Counted from the stretch's first letter, positions 9,417 to 17,353 are shown. The stretch is 64,000 nt of DNA from Mesobacillus sp. S13 (GCF_020422885.1 NZ_CP084622.1:2313001-2377000); one strand, 5' to 3'. Program-made: numbers and translations. Notes: a model not told the origin generated them from the letters alone.

Positions 9417-9490
9417 CTTTTGCTATACTCCCTCATGAACCCTTTATGCTATGTTAATAGTATTAATTAAGCTATAAAGGAGTTTTTTTC

Positions 9491-9730
9491 ATGAGCTGTG
9501 GATGTTCTAGATTAGAAGATGGCAAAGCGATTGTTGACCATGTAAAAAGCAAAGGCAAGGAAAAGATAAAGCCGCGTGTCGCGCACCAGATCGCTTGCGA
9601 ATGCGGAGAAATGTTCACGATGGAAACCGTCATCACAAACTGCCCAAGCTGCGGAATGACTTACGGCGTCACACCTTGCAGTTCCGGTGATATCAATAAG
9701 GTCAAGGCTGCTGGAATTCAATATGCATAA
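9491..9730 (+). CDS. Small zinc-ribbon protein
   Basis: A 79-aa protein with CGC near the start and two further Cys pairs, CECG and CPSCG, spaced like a zinc ribbon. A late Cys sits in VTPCSSGD. The length and cysteine pattern fit small Bacillus metal-binding proteins of unknown role. AAGGAG lies 9 bases before the ATG, and a -10-like TATGCT occurs about 45 bases upstream. A terminator follows directly, so it is monocistronic. Confidence 0.75.
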   Translation: MSCGCSRLEDGKAIVDHVKSKGKEKIKPRVAHQIACECGEMFTMETVITNCPSCGMTYGVTPCSSGDINKVKAAGIQYA

Positions 9731-9738
9731 TAAAAAAA

Positions 9739-9766
9739 TCTCTCGAGTTGTCGAGAGGTTTTTTTG
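9739..9766 (+). terminator. Rho-independent terminator
   Basis: A perfect stem CTCTCGA/TCGAGAG with GTTG loop and seven T residues, starting nine bases after the stop codon. Confidence 0.88.
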
Positions 9767-9843
9767 ATGTATGTGAAGTTGAAGTTTTCGATTTTTGCCT
9801 GTAATATGGATGAGACTGCTGTTAATACACTTGCCAATAGTAC

Positions 9844-10023
9844 CTAGATCACTGTTTCAATATCCTCAACAGGTTTAAAATGAGTTTTGAATACGGTGTG
9901 CTTTTTGCCAAGTCTGTTTGTAACAATATAGGTTGTATCAAACTCCCGATCCACTTCATATTGATCGCCGACGTTGAATTCCACCTCTAAACCTTCGTTA
10001 TTGATGCAAATAACTTTTCGCAT
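9844..10023 (-). CDS. Small conserved-looking cytosolic protein (59 aa)
   Basis: A minus-strand ORF of 59 aa starting MRKVICINNEGLEVEF and ending HFKPVEDIETVI. AGGAGG lies 7 bases upstream of the ATG. The sequence is strand-rich (VICIN, YEVDREF, TYIVTNR), like a small beta-barrel. No family was recognised. It is convergent with the zinc-ribbon gene and its upstream region is the repeat array at 10.16 kb. Confidence 0.7.
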   Translation of the reverse strand: MRKVICINNEGLEVEFNVGDQYEVDREFDTTYIVTNRLGKKHTVFKTHFKPVEDIETVI

Positions 10024-10162
10024 ATTTTATTCCTCCTGGGAAAATGACTCATTATTGTATATCTTTCGTACGGAGGTTGAGCTTTATGTCTTATTTGGCG
10101 ATTTATGATGAAAATTGTTCCTGTTTTTTATTAAACTGGTAAAAATCAGGTGTTTTTTCCAG

Positions 10163-10256
10163 TTCGCCAATAAATTTGGGGAAATCGCCAATAAAAAATT
10201 TTTTTCGCCAATAAAAATAAAAAATCGCCAATAAAATGAAATTATCGCCAATAAAA
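10163..10256. repeat. 20-21 bp direct-repeat array
   Basis: Five copies of TCGCCAATAAA start at 10164, 10185, 10205, 10225 and 10245, separated by A/T-rich filler. An inverted, degenerate copy (TTATTTGGCGA) lies near 10093. There is no coding potential. The array fills the 335-base gap between a minus-strand small gene and the DUF4145 gene. Confidence 0.8.
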
Positions 10257-10358
10257 TCTTCGGTCACTCAATAGCTGTCTGCCAATTTTCGGATTAGCCC
10301 AAAAAGAGTCTATTATTATGATAAAATCAATACTAGACTACTATCGGGGGACCATTTT

Positions 10359-11894
10359 ATGAATTCAAATACATATTTTTATCAATTTTTAGAGCCGATT
10401 TCAAAAGAATTGGCATTATTGGCGAAGGAATTAGAAAACAGTATCTTTTCGAGCCCAAGAACGATGCTGACGCATTCTCGGGTGTTTATTGAAAATATTT
10501 TACAGCAGGTAACGAAAGAAGAAGCAATCGTCGAGGATCCTCGGACTGGATTAAAAGAGCGGCTGGACTTGCTCAATGATCAAGGTTATTTGATTCCTGA
10601 GATTCGCGATGCATTGCATTTGGTACGGAGAATGGGGAATCAGGCGGCACATGATGCGAGGATGTTCCGCTTTTCCGAGGCGCTTTTATCATGGGAAGCC
10701 TTGTACAGCATTGTAAAATGGTATGTTGAGGTTTACGGTCCGGTTGATGTGACCGTACCGGAATATCAGGATCCTTCTCCCCAGGCAGAAAAAACGTTTG
10801 ATATGTCTGAGCTTGAGGTCAGGTTGAAAGGGTTGGAGGAGCTGTTGAAAAATCCGCCTCCACAACAAGCTGAAATTCCAGCGAGGGAAGAAGTAGCAGT
10901 GGCTGTTGCTACTCCAGTTGAAGAGGTCCAGGAAACTCCAGGGTTCACTCCGATCCGGACGATCACTTATAAAGGGAGATCGCTTCAGATTCCTTATTTC
11001 CTGAGGGATGCGTTTCTTTTGCCGCAGCGATTTGATAAATCGGAAACTTTCCTGATTCGCCTTGGTGCTGAACAGGAAGCCCGTATCATGAGCGAACTTC
11101 CTGGCAATCTTGAGGGGCTGCACAAGAATGTAAAAAGATATAATGAAAAGAATGATGAGCAATTTTTCGAGGAGCTTGGAACTTTCATTGAAGAGGAAAA
11201 AGTGCGCAGACAGCTGACATTGAAGCGTCAGGGGGAGCTATTCTTCTTTTACAAATCAAGTCATATTGTAGTGACGGAAGAACTGAAAAAGGTACCATTA
11301 ACGGCAGATGAATTCACAGGAATTCCGAGTCTTTTAAGGCAGTTGATTGAAGACCAGATTTACACGGTCGGGCAGCTTCCTATGGAACTTGTGATCTTGG
11401 CGAAGTATGACAATGTTGGAGTAGGCACTGTCGAGAAATTGTTCGACCAGCTGAAGTCAAAGGTGACTAATAAGACGGACGAGGCAGATGGTGACATGAC
11501 AACAGAGCGAAAGAGCTTCAAAAAGTGGGAATCTTTATATGTAAAGGTGAAGCACAATGGAGTGACGTCTGTTATTGAAGGTTCAAGTGTTCCAGCAATT
11601 TGGAAGGAAGCGCTGAAATGGATTGAGGATCATGAACTTCATTTATCCGATATGGTAAAAGCGGGGATAATTCTTGGTTCTACGGATAATGGCAAGCGCT
11701 ATGCCATTGCGCTTCAACCGATTCATCCAGATAAAAGGCCATTCACACAGCTTCATACTTATCATTCTCAGATATCGGGTGAAGCCTACTATTTAGAGAC
11801 AAAAATCAATCCGAAATCAGGGCTTGAGACACTTGGTAAGGTTTTGACGCGCTTGGGTGTTGAAGTGGATATTCCATTATTGAAGGATGAATAA
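10359..11894 (+). CDS. DUF4145-domain protein, unknown function
   Basis: A 511-aa soluble protein. Residues about 1-135 form a DUF4145-like helical domain, with the typical RRMGNQAAHDARMF motif near 85-98. This domain also sits at the N-terminus of HsdR subunits and other nucleic-acid-related proteins. A Pro/Glu/Val-rich linker follows (about 150-190). The rest is an unrecognised region with a helix-hairpin-like segment (ILAKYDNVGVGTVEKLFDQL) and a C-terminal domain. No nuclease or ATPase motif is visible. GGGGGA precedes the ATG. Confidence 0.75.
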   Translation: MNSNTYFYQFLEPISKELALLAKELENSIFSSPRTMLTHSRVFIENILQQVTKEEAIVEDPRTGLKERLDLLNDQGYLIPEIRDALHLVRRMGNQAAHDARMFRFSEALLSWEALYSIVKWYVEVYGPVDVTVPEYQDPSPQAEKTFDMSELEVRLKGLEELLKNPPPQQAEIPAREEVAVAVATPVEEVQETPGFTPIRTITYKGRSLQIPYFLRDAFLLPQRFDKSETFLIRLGAEQEARIMSELPGNLEGLHKNVKRYNEKNDEQFFEELGTFIEEEKVRRQLTLKRQGELFFFYKSSHIVVTEELKKVPLTADEFTGIPSLLRQLIEDQIYTVGQLPMELVILAKYDNVGVGTVEKLFDQLKSKVTNKTDEADGDMTTERKSFKKWESLYVKVKHNGVTSVIEGSSVPAIWKEALKWIEDHELHLSDMVKAGIILGSTDNGKRYAIALQPIHPDKRPFTQLHTYHSQISGEAYYLETKINPKSGLETLGKVLTRLGVEVDIPLLKDE

Positions 11895-11903
11895 ACGTGA
11901 TAA

Positions 11904-11934
11904 AATGCCGTGGGAAACCACGGCATTCTTTGTG
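11904..11934 (+). terminator. Terminator between the DUF4145 gene and a convergent small gene
   Basis: A perfect 10-bp stem AATGCCGTGG/CCACGGCATT with GAAA loop, followed by a weak T-tract (CTTTGTG). It lies between convergent genes. Confidence 0.75.
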
Positions 11935-11950
11935 TGCTTTTCCTGCGGGG

Positions 11951-12076
11951 TTACTTCCTCTTTTGTGCTTTCAGCTTGTTCATTTCCAATTCAGCCGCAT
12001 ATTCTTCTTGCGACTTCCCTTGCTTGAAGCTTTCTGACTGGATTTTCCTGAACTTGTTGTCATTTTGATTAGGCAT
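11951..12076 (-). CDS. Small basic/polar protein (41 aa)
   Basis: A minus-strand ORF of 41 aa starting MPNQNDNKFRK and ending KLKAQKRK. AAGGAGGTG lies 5-8 bases before the ATG. It is highly polar, rich in Gln, Lys and Glu, with no cysteine or TM helix. It resembles small spore-associated or nucleic-acid-binding proteins of Bacillus in composition only, and a gamma-type SASP assignment is not supported by motif. Confidence 0.65.
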   Translation of the reverse strand: MPNQNDNKFRKIQSESFKQGKSQEEYAAELEMNKLKAQKRK

Positions 12077-12200
12077 GTGCACACCTCCTTTTGAACATAA
12101 GTATTTTGTTCAAAGTACCGATGATTATTCTAAGTCTGTGCACGAGCAACCCTGGATAAATTTCTCATAATTCAATATTATTTTGCTATTCCGGATATAA

Positions 12201-12239
12201 TGAAAGCGCTTTACATGTGAAACTATTCACAAGTATAAT
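12201..12239 (+). promoter_or_regulatory. Promoter with a perfect Crp/Fnr-type box and a cre-like site
   Basis: A -35 TTTACA (12210-12215) and -10 TATAAT (12234-12239) are separated by 18 bases. Inside the spacer is TGTGA-AACTAT-TCACA (12216-12231), a perfect match to the Fnr/Crp-family consensus TGTGA-N6-TCACA. TGAAAGCGCTTTAC (12201-12214) overlaps the -35 and resembles a cre site with one extra base. The geometry suggests repression of the 48-aa gene downstream. Confidence 0.65.
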
Positions 12240-12281
12240 AAGAGTGTAAATAAAACTTATTCATTTCCGGGAGGAATCGCA

Positions 12282-12428
12282 ATGTTAGCTGACCTTATTT
12301 ATGAATTCAAGAGCTGGTGGTTGGGAGATTTACCAAAGGTCGGAAATGAGGAATTTGAAAGAATCGAATCAAAACATACAAGAGTACATCACGATGAAGA
12401 TATTTATGAAATCATAAGGGTTCATTAG
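12282..12428 (+). CDS. Small protein under Crp/Fnr-box promoter (48 aa)
   Basis: A 48-aa ORF, MLADLIYEFKSWWLGD..., ending DIYEIIRVH. GGGAGG lies 7 bases before the ATG. The first third is amphipathic with two adjacent tryptophans and could bind a membrane surface. The rest is charged, with several histidines. The promoter upstream carries a perfect TGTGA-N6-TCACA box, so expression may follow oxygen or metabolic state. No family was recognised. Confidence 0.65.
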   Translation: MLADLIYEFKSWWLGDLPKVGNEEFERIESKHTRVHHDEDIYEIIRVH

Positions 12429-12593
12429 AAAACATAAAAAATCGGCAGTCTGATTCCATCTGGATTGGACTGCTTTTATTTTGTAGTAATTTCATGATGG
12501 GTGGTATATGATTATACTTCATGTTATGTGGTTTTTATACAGGGGAAATGGATAAAACTAATCCAAAAACCTTAAGAATTTGGAGTTGATTTT

Positions 12594-12755
12594 TTGAGTA
12601 AAGCTAAAGGAAAGAGCGGAACGGGAAGAGGCACGGGCAAAAAAGGGTGGAATCGCTGGCAGGCTAGTGCGAAAAAAGCCAAGAGTGCCAAGCCATACAA
12701 GAGTAAAGGTGTTAAACACGGAAATGCTTCCAAAGAAGGTACATCTGAAAAATAA
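12594..12755 (+). CDS. Small Lys/Gly-rich basic protein, DUF3934-like
   Basis: A 53-aa very basic protein starting at TTG (SKAKGKSGTGRGTGKK...), with GWNRWQASAKKAKSAKPYKSKG in the centre (given here as pattern). GGAG lies 8 bases upstream of the TTG. The GTGRGTGKKGWNRW-type start matches my recollection of the short DUF3934 family of Bacillus, whose function is unknown. Lys and Gly content suggests nucleic-acid binding, which is inference. Confidence 0.65.
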   Translation: MSKAKGKSGTGRGTGKKGWNRWQASAKKAKSAKPYKSKGVKHGNASKEGTSEK

Positions 12756-12766
12756 TGCCTTATAAT

Positions 12767-12798
12767 GCGTTGATCCAATTGAGGATTGACGCTTTTTT
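12767..12798 (+). terminator. Terminator of the GCGTTGATCC hairpin type
   Basis: The stem GCGTTGATCC/GGATTGACGC with AATTGA loop is followed by six T. It is one of four related hairpins (also 13670, 16347, 18607). Confidence 0.85.
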
Positions 12799-12926
12799 GT
12801 ATTTTGAAGGATTAAATAACATGAATTTCAATAAAATAATTATATAATTTAATAAAAATTTATTGTAAATCGATAAATATCATGGTAAATTCAAAGTGAC
12901 ATTAAATGAATGAGGTGCTTGTTATT

Positions 12927-13418
12927 ATGAAAAAAGGGTCAACACTTTTTTTAAAGGCTGCAGTTATTTTAATTGGCCTTCCTGTTTTGGCTTTATGCAT
13001 GTTTTTGCTTCCACAGATTGCGTCTGAAGCGAATGATGCAGCCGCAAGAGGTTCGGATTTGGCATTTGCGGTTTATGCTATCCTAATGGTTTTGTACGTT
13101 TCAGCTGTCCCATTTTATTTTGCATTGTATCAATCATTCAATCTGTTATCTTACATTGACAAGAACCAGGCTTTCTCTGATTTATCGGTTATAGCTTTAA
13201 AGAAAATCAAAAATAGTGCGATCATCATCAGTGGCTTGTTTGTGGTGGCTCTCCCATTTGTCTATGTTTTAGCTGAGGTTGACGATGCACCAGGACTGAT
13301 TTTAATTGGAATGGGAATGATTTTTGCACCATCAGTGGTCGCAGTTTTTGCAGCCGTCCTGCAGCGACTCCTACAAGAAGCCATCGAGATCAAAGAAGAG
13401 AACGACTTAATAGTCTGA
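12927..13418 (+). CDS. DUF2975 membrane protein (YoaS-like)
   Basis: A 163-aa integral membrane protein with four TM helices, matching the DUF2975 pattern (LLSYIDKNQAFSDLSVIALKKIKNSAII in the central loop/helix). It is followed after 10 bases by a short XRE regulator, the same pairing as yoaS-yozG in B. subtilis. The start at 12927 is favoured over 12906 because GAGGTG lies 9 bases before it. Function is unknown; the regulator may control or sense through the pair. Confidence 0.82.
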   Translation: MKKGSTLFLKAAVILIGLPVLALCMFLLPQIASEANDAAARGSDLAFAVYAILMVLYVSAVPFYFALYQSFNLLSYIDKNQAFSDLSVIALKKIKNSAIIISGLFVVALPFVYVLAEVDDAPGLILIGMGMIFAPSVVAVFAAVLQRLLQEAIEIKEENDLIV

Positions 13419-13428
13419 GGTGAATGCA

Positions 13429-13644
13429 ATGGCAATTATAATCAATATTGATGTAATGTTGGCTAAAAGGAAAATGAGTGTAACGGAACTTTCTGACCGG
13501 GTTGGAATCACGATGGCTAACCTTTCTATTTTAAAAAATGGAAAAGCAAAAGCAATCAGGCTGTCGACACTAGATGCAATTTGCAAAGCACTGGAATGCC
13601 AGCCCGGGGATATTCTTGAATATAAAGAGAATGAAGAATATTAG
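13429..13644 (+). CDS. Short XRE-family HTH regulator (YozG-like)
   Basis: A 71-aa DNA-binding protein that is essentially a single Cro/C1-type helix-turn-helix: MLAKRKMSVTELSDRVGIT, then NLSILKNGKAKAIRLSTLDAICKALECQPGDIL. The start at 13429 has GAGG 8 bases upstream, and the GTG at 13420 overlaps that site. It is paired with the DUF2975 gene 10 bases upstream, an arrangement conserved in Bacillus. The likely target is its own operon (inference). Confidence 0.88.
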   Translation: MAIIINIDVMLAKRKMSVTELSDRVGITMANLSILKNGKAKAIRLSTLDAICKALECQPGDILEYKENEEY

Positions 13645-13669
13645 CTAGTTAATTAAGTTTTATTAAATG

Positions 13670-13699
13670 GCGTTGATCCGGGTGGATTAACGCTATTTT
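13670..13699 (+). terminator. Terminator of the GCGTTGATCC hairpin type
   Basis: The stem GCGTTGATCC/GGATTAACGC with GGGT loop is followed by TATTTTT, just after the XRE gene. Confidence 0.85.
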
Positions 13700-13744
13700 T
13701 AAATCTAGAACAGTTTCGAAGTGCATAGGAAGAAGTTAATAGAC

Positions 13745-14098
13745 AGTTCGGGAGATGACGAAGCATGAAATGTCTAAGAAAGGGTGTTTGTTTAATGGTC
13801 ATTTCGGCAGGCGATGATGCATGAAACATCTAAGAAAAGGTGTTTAATGGACATTTCGGCAGGTGACGAAGCATGAAATGTCTAAGAAAAGGTGTTTAAT
13901 GGACATTTCGGCAGGTGATGATGCACGGAATGTCTATGAAAAAGTGTTTAATGGACATTTCGGCAGGTGATGATGCACGGAATGTCTATGAAAAAGTGTT
14001 TAATGGACATTTCGGCAGATGACGAGGCATGAAATGTCTAAGAAAAGGTGTTTAATGGAAACTTCAACAGGTGATGATGCAAAAAAAGTTTATTAAGA
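13745..14098. repeat. 52-bp tandem array B (7 units)
   Basis: The arm GAAATGTC or close variants recurs at 13767, 13823, 13875, 13927, 13979, 14031 and a degenerate 14083. The steps are 52 bp except the first (56). Between copies lies the inverted arm GACATTTC after a 19-base spacer, so each unit can form a hairpin. No ORF is supported. The unit sequence differs from the other 52-bp arrays, but the period and the GGACA core are shared. Confidence 0.88.
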
Positions 14099-14326
14099 GT
14101 TGTTGATGTTAATTAGACTTTTCAGGTGCAAGGAAAAGGATAATTGTTCCTAAGAGTTTCACAAAGTGTCTAGGAATTTCTTTGTGCGTATAGCAGAATG
14201 GTTATCTTCATCTCTAAGAACTATACTTTTATCTTAATACCCTTTTATTGTATAGAATTGGAGAAGATAAGGGATTGGAGTGAAACAGTTGATTTCTAAC
14301 TCTGAATTGCAAAATGTAGGAATATA

Positions 14327-14355
14327 TTGACAACAATATATATAAACGCTAAACT
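14327..14355 (+). promoter_or_regulatory. Sigma-A-like promoter for the T-box leader
   Basis: TTGACA (14327-14332) and TAAACT (14350-14355) are separated by 17 bases. Transcription from here would read the whole T-box leader and the acetyltransferase. Confidence 0.6.
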
Positions 14356-14381
14356 ATTTTAAAATTCCAAATAAAAAAGCA

Positions 14382-14650
14382 TTGAAGAGAAAAGTAGTTA
14401 AGTTTAAGGATATTTCCAGAGAGCTCCTGGTTGCTGAAAAGGAGTAATATCTGCTTAACGAATAAAGCCTCAGAGCTTCTTGCCAATCTGATGATCAATC
14501 AGGGATCGCAAGACGGGTTCTTCCGATATAAAGATAGGGTATGAACGTACCCGAAGAGGTTGGTTTGGCGACGAATCAACAAACTGAGGTGGTACCGCGA
14601 AGTCAAACTCTCGTCCTCAAGATTCATTTCTTGGGGGTGAGAGTTTTTTT
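14382..14650 (+). promoter_or_regulatory. T-box riboswitch (tRNA-sensing leader) with terminator
   Basis: Stem I starts near GAAGAGAAAAGTAG. Its distal part contains CCAGAGAG and GGTTGCTGAAAAGG, as in classical T-boxes. The T-box sequence AGGTGGTACCGCG is at 14587-14599. The terminator (AACTCTC/GAGAGTT with CAAGA/TCTTG, then seven T) spans about 14606-14650. The UGGU bulge predicts a tRNA with discriminator A. The specifier region reads GAATAAAGCC, so AAA (Lys) or less likely GCC (Ala) is the sensed codon (inference). It controls the GNAT at 14687. Confidence 0.93.
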
Positions 14651-14686
14651 ATTGTAGAAAATTCTAGGAACAGCGAGGGAAATAAG

Positions 14687-15253
14687 ATGACGGAACCAAT
14701 ATTATTAGATATTCCATCCCAGATTGTAACAGGAAGATTATTACTTCGGGCTCCCAATCGTACGGATGACGGAAGTATCGTTAACCAGGCTATAAGAGAT
14801 TCTTTTGATGAGCTAAAAGCATGGTTGCCGTTTGCGCAAAAGCTCCCTAAAGTAGTGGAAACCGAGATTAACCTGAGAAAAGCCCATATCAACTTTTTAA
14901 AAAGAGAAAGCTTTCGTTTTCTCATTTTTCATAGAGAGACGGATGATTTCATTGGGACAGTCAGCCTTCAGGGGATTGACTGGTCCATTCCTAAAGGTGA
15001 AATCGGGTACTGGATTAATACGAGGTTTAGTGGAAACGGATATATGACAGAAGCGGTAAAGGCGGTAACTGATTTCGGGCTAAACCAGCTTAAATTCAAG
15101 AGAATCGAGATAAGATGTGAATCTACTAATCTGAAAAGCAGGGCCATCCCCGAAAAACTTGGATATCAATTAGAAGGTATCTTACGAAATGAGGATTTAT
15201 CAGCTGACGGCAGCAGGCTGACCGATACTTGCTACTATTCAATCATATCCTGA
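14687..15253 (+). CDS. T-box-controlled GNAT acetyltransferase, RimJ/RimL-like
   Basis: A 188-aa N-acetyltransferase of the Acetyltransf_3 type. IVTGRLLLRAP opens the domain, GEIGYWINTRFSGNGYMTEAV is the acetyl-CoA site (about 105-125), and RIEIRCESTNLKSRAIPEKLGYQLEG is the C-terminal part. The start follows the T-box terminator by 36 bases. T-boxes normally control aminoacyl-tRNA synthetases, amino-acid synthesis or uptake, so an acetyltransferase is an unusual client. RimL-type enzymes can acetylate aminoacyl-nucleotide antibiotics that block synthetases. That would explain induction by uncharged tRNA but is inference. Confidence 0.88.
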   Translation: MTEPILLDIPSQIVTGRLLLRAPNRTDDGSIVNQAIRDSFDELKAWLPFAQKLPKVVETEINLRKAHINFLKRESFRFLIFHRETDDFIGTVSLQGIDWSIPKGEIGYWINTRFSGNGYMTEAVKAVTDFGLNQLKFKRIEIRCESTNLKSRAIPEKLGYQLEGILRNEDLSADGSRLTDTCYYSIIS

Positions 15254-15433
15254 TGTCACAGGTATATTAATTCAGGAAGGTATATTGCCCCTTATCTTCA
15301 TTAAAATAGTTCGTACAAATAAGGAATTGTGCATGTTTTGCGAAGTCCCTATTGATTTGGGTAGTTTTTCTGCAATTGTGGAATCATTTTCTCTTGTTAT
15401 ATCGCCAAAAAGTCTGAAAATTGAAACCTTGTT

Positions 15434-15463
15434 CTGACACAATCGTAAAGGTTTATATATAAT
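15434..15463 (+). promoter_or_regulatory. Sigma-A-like promoter
   Basis: CTGACA (15434-15439) and TATAAT (15458-15463) are separated by 18 bases, upstream of the 71-aa membrane protein at 15485. Confidence 0.6.
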
Positions 15464-15484
15464 ACGGTAAGGAGTGTTGGGAAT

Positions 15485-15700
15485 ATGGGATGGGGATTGG
15501 CCAGGAACACGGATTTTAGTGGTCATCAGATCGAAATAGCTGTCATCTTCACCTTTTTCATCGTAATCGCAATTTGGGTATATTATGATTCAGACAAATA
15601 TTTTATCCGATTCAAGAGACATATATTCTGGATTTTAACAATATTCATGGGTCCAATTGCTCTTCTCATTTATCTAATGCAGCGGAAAATTCAGAAATAG
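15485..15700 (+). CDS. Small membrane protein (71 aa)
   Basis: A two-TM protein. Helix 1 spans about residues 17-35 (IAVIFTFFIVIAIWVYY) and helix 2 about residues 46-65. The tail is basic (MQRKIQK) and a DSDKYFIRFKRH loop lies between the helices. AAGGAG lies 10 bases before the ATG, and a good promoter ends 22 bases upstream. It resembles PLDc_N/NfeD-like short membrane proteins only in topology. No family was assigned. Confidence 0.7.
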   Translation: MGWGLARNTDFSGHQIEIAVIFTFFIVIAIWVYYDSDKYFIRFKRHIFWILTIFMGPIALLIYLMQRKIQK

Positions 15701-15739
15701 TTTATAGGGTTGATAATATAAACAAATACAATCGGTCCT

Positions 15740-16295
15740 TTGTTACGGAACGGCTCTATTGGACAAATGGAAGCTCTCTATGAGGAAAAGTATCCGTTAG
15801 AAAGGCTCTATCGGACGAAATGAAGCTGTGATGGAGGAAAAATGTCCGATAACAGAGCTCTATTGGACAAACGGAAGGCGTGACGGAGGAAAAGTGTCCG
15901 ATAGAAGGGCTCTATCGGACAAATGGAAGGCGTGACGGAGGAAAAGTGTCCGATAAAATAGCTCTATCGGACAAAACGAAGCTGTGACGGAGGAAAAGTG
16001 TCCGATAGAAGAGCTCTATCGGACAAACGGAAGGCGTGACGGAGGAAAAGTGTCCGATAGAAGAGCTCTATTGGCCAAACGGAAGGTGTGATGGAGGAAA
16101 AATGTCCGATAAAAGAGCTCTATTGGACAAAACGAAGCTATGATGGAGGAAAAATGTCCGATAGAAGGGCTCTATCGGCCGAACGGAAGGCGTGACGGAG
16201 GAAAAATGTCCGATAGAAGAGCTCTATCGGACAAATGGAAGGCGTGACGGAGGAAAAGTGTCCGATAGAAGAGCTCTATCGGACAAACGGAAGCT
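15740..16295. repeat. 52-bp tandem array C (10 units)
   Basis: TGTCCGAT or a variant recurs at 15791, 15843, 15895, 15947, 15999, 16051, 16103, 16155, 16207 and 16259, an exact 52-bp step. Each unit holds a near-perfect hairpin TGTCCGATAGA-AGAGC-TCTATCGGACA and a 25-base spacer (GGAAGGCGTGACGGAGGAAAA). Base changes in the arms are scattered. No ORF is supported. It fills most of the 765-base gap before the nucleotidyltransferase gene. Confidence 0.92.
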
Positions 16296-16344
16296 GCCCT
16301 AATTCGCTTAAATGCGCTTCGAGAACTGTGATAAATAGAAAACC

Positions 16345-16380
16345 ATGCGTTGGTCCATTAAGGATCAACGCATTCTTTTA
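16345..16380 (+). terminator. Hairpin terminator of the GCGTTGATCC type
   Basis: The stem ATGCGTTGGTCC/GGATCAACGCAT with ATTAA loop is followed by TCTTTTA. It lies after the repeat array. Confidence 0.75.
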
Positions 16381-16465
16381 TATATGATGAAAAGGGATTT
16401 CTTTTCCAAATGTAGAATAGTTCAGGGTGATAGGTTCTTTAACAATAAGGAGATGGGTATTATGT

Positions 16466-17305
16466 GTGGGATTAGTAAGTAAACATTTAGAAAGAGATTT
16501 AGCGTTGCCGAAACATCGTGACATTCTTTTGGAGAGTGCGTTAATGGATTTAACATCAGATTCAAATGTTTTGGCTATTTATCAGGCGGGGTCATTAGCC
16601 AGGGGTAACTTTGATGATTACTCGGACATTGATTTACATATTATTGTTGATCCAGTTCAGAAAGTAAATTTTATAAAAAATATGCGTAACAGGGCAGCTG
16701 AATGGGGGAGTGTTTTATTTTACGAGGATTTTAATCCTGCATCTCCTGTAGTTGTTACCCATTATGATTCCTTTGTAAAAATAGATAGCTGGTATCATTC
16801 CCCTGAGGAAGTAGTACCATCCATTTGGCTAAAAGGTTATAAGGTTTTATACGATCCGAACAATATTATTAGAAATGTTATTCAGGAATCATCAAATATA
16901 GTTTATAAACCTACAGCAGACGAAGTGGAGTTTTGGCGTGGAAAACTTTTGGCATTCATACACGAAACTTATCGTGCCGCTATGAGGGGAGAATTCTATT
17001 ACGCTCTATCAAATTTAGATCGGGTCCGCTGGTTAATCGCTTCTGGATGGTATATGGAATTGGAAGACCATCTAGATAGTCCGTACGGTGTTTGGTCAAA
17101 AATTGAGGGGCAAAGAAGCAAATTGAATCAAGGGCAGTTGTCTCTTTTAAAAAGTTGGGAGTGTAGCCGAGATCCCGACCAAATCATAAAAACAATGGCC
17201 AGTATCGTCCCGGAAATTTACAGATTGAATAAATACCTGAGTAAACAAGTGGATATTGCGGATGATGAAGCGCATATCAGGAAAGTGATAGGTATGGTGA
17301 TTTGA
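16466..17305 (+). CDS. Nucleotidyltransferase-fold protein
   Basis: A 279-aa protein with the polymerase-beta-type nucleotidyltransferase signature GSLARGNFDDYSDIDLHII (glycine loop, then D-x-D metal ligands) near residues 45-65. A helical C-terminal domain (FIHETYRAAMRGEFYYALSNLDRVRWLIASGWYMELEDH) resembles streptomycin or lincosamide adenylyltransferases. The start is uncertain. A GTG at 16466 follows AAGGAG by 13 bases, and an in-frame GTG at 16427 would add 13 residues. Substrate unknown. It is followed by a histidine phosphatase gene 48 bases on. Confidence 0.8.
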   Translation: MGLVSKHLERDLALPKHRDILLESALMDLTSDSNVLAIYQAGSLARGNFDDYSDIDLHIIVDPVQKVNFIKNMRNRAAEWGSVLFYEDFNPASPVVVTHYDSFVKIDSWYHSPEEVVPSIWLKGYKVLYDPNNIIRNVIQESSNIVYKPTADEVEFWRGKLLAFIHETYRAAMRGEFYYALSNLDRVRWLIASGWYMELEDHLDSPYGVWSKIEGQRSKLNQGQLSLLKSWECSRDPDQIIKTMASIVPEIYRLNKYLSKQVDIADDEAHIRKVIGMVI

Positions 17306-17353
17306 AAAATTCTATTCCTAGCAGGAGATTTTTTACAGAAGGAGGAACCATAC

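Noticed and set aside
15740..16295. CRISPR-like array
   Set aside because: The period is regular, but the spacers between arms are themselves repeated, there is a hairpin in each unit, and no cas gene is present in the window.
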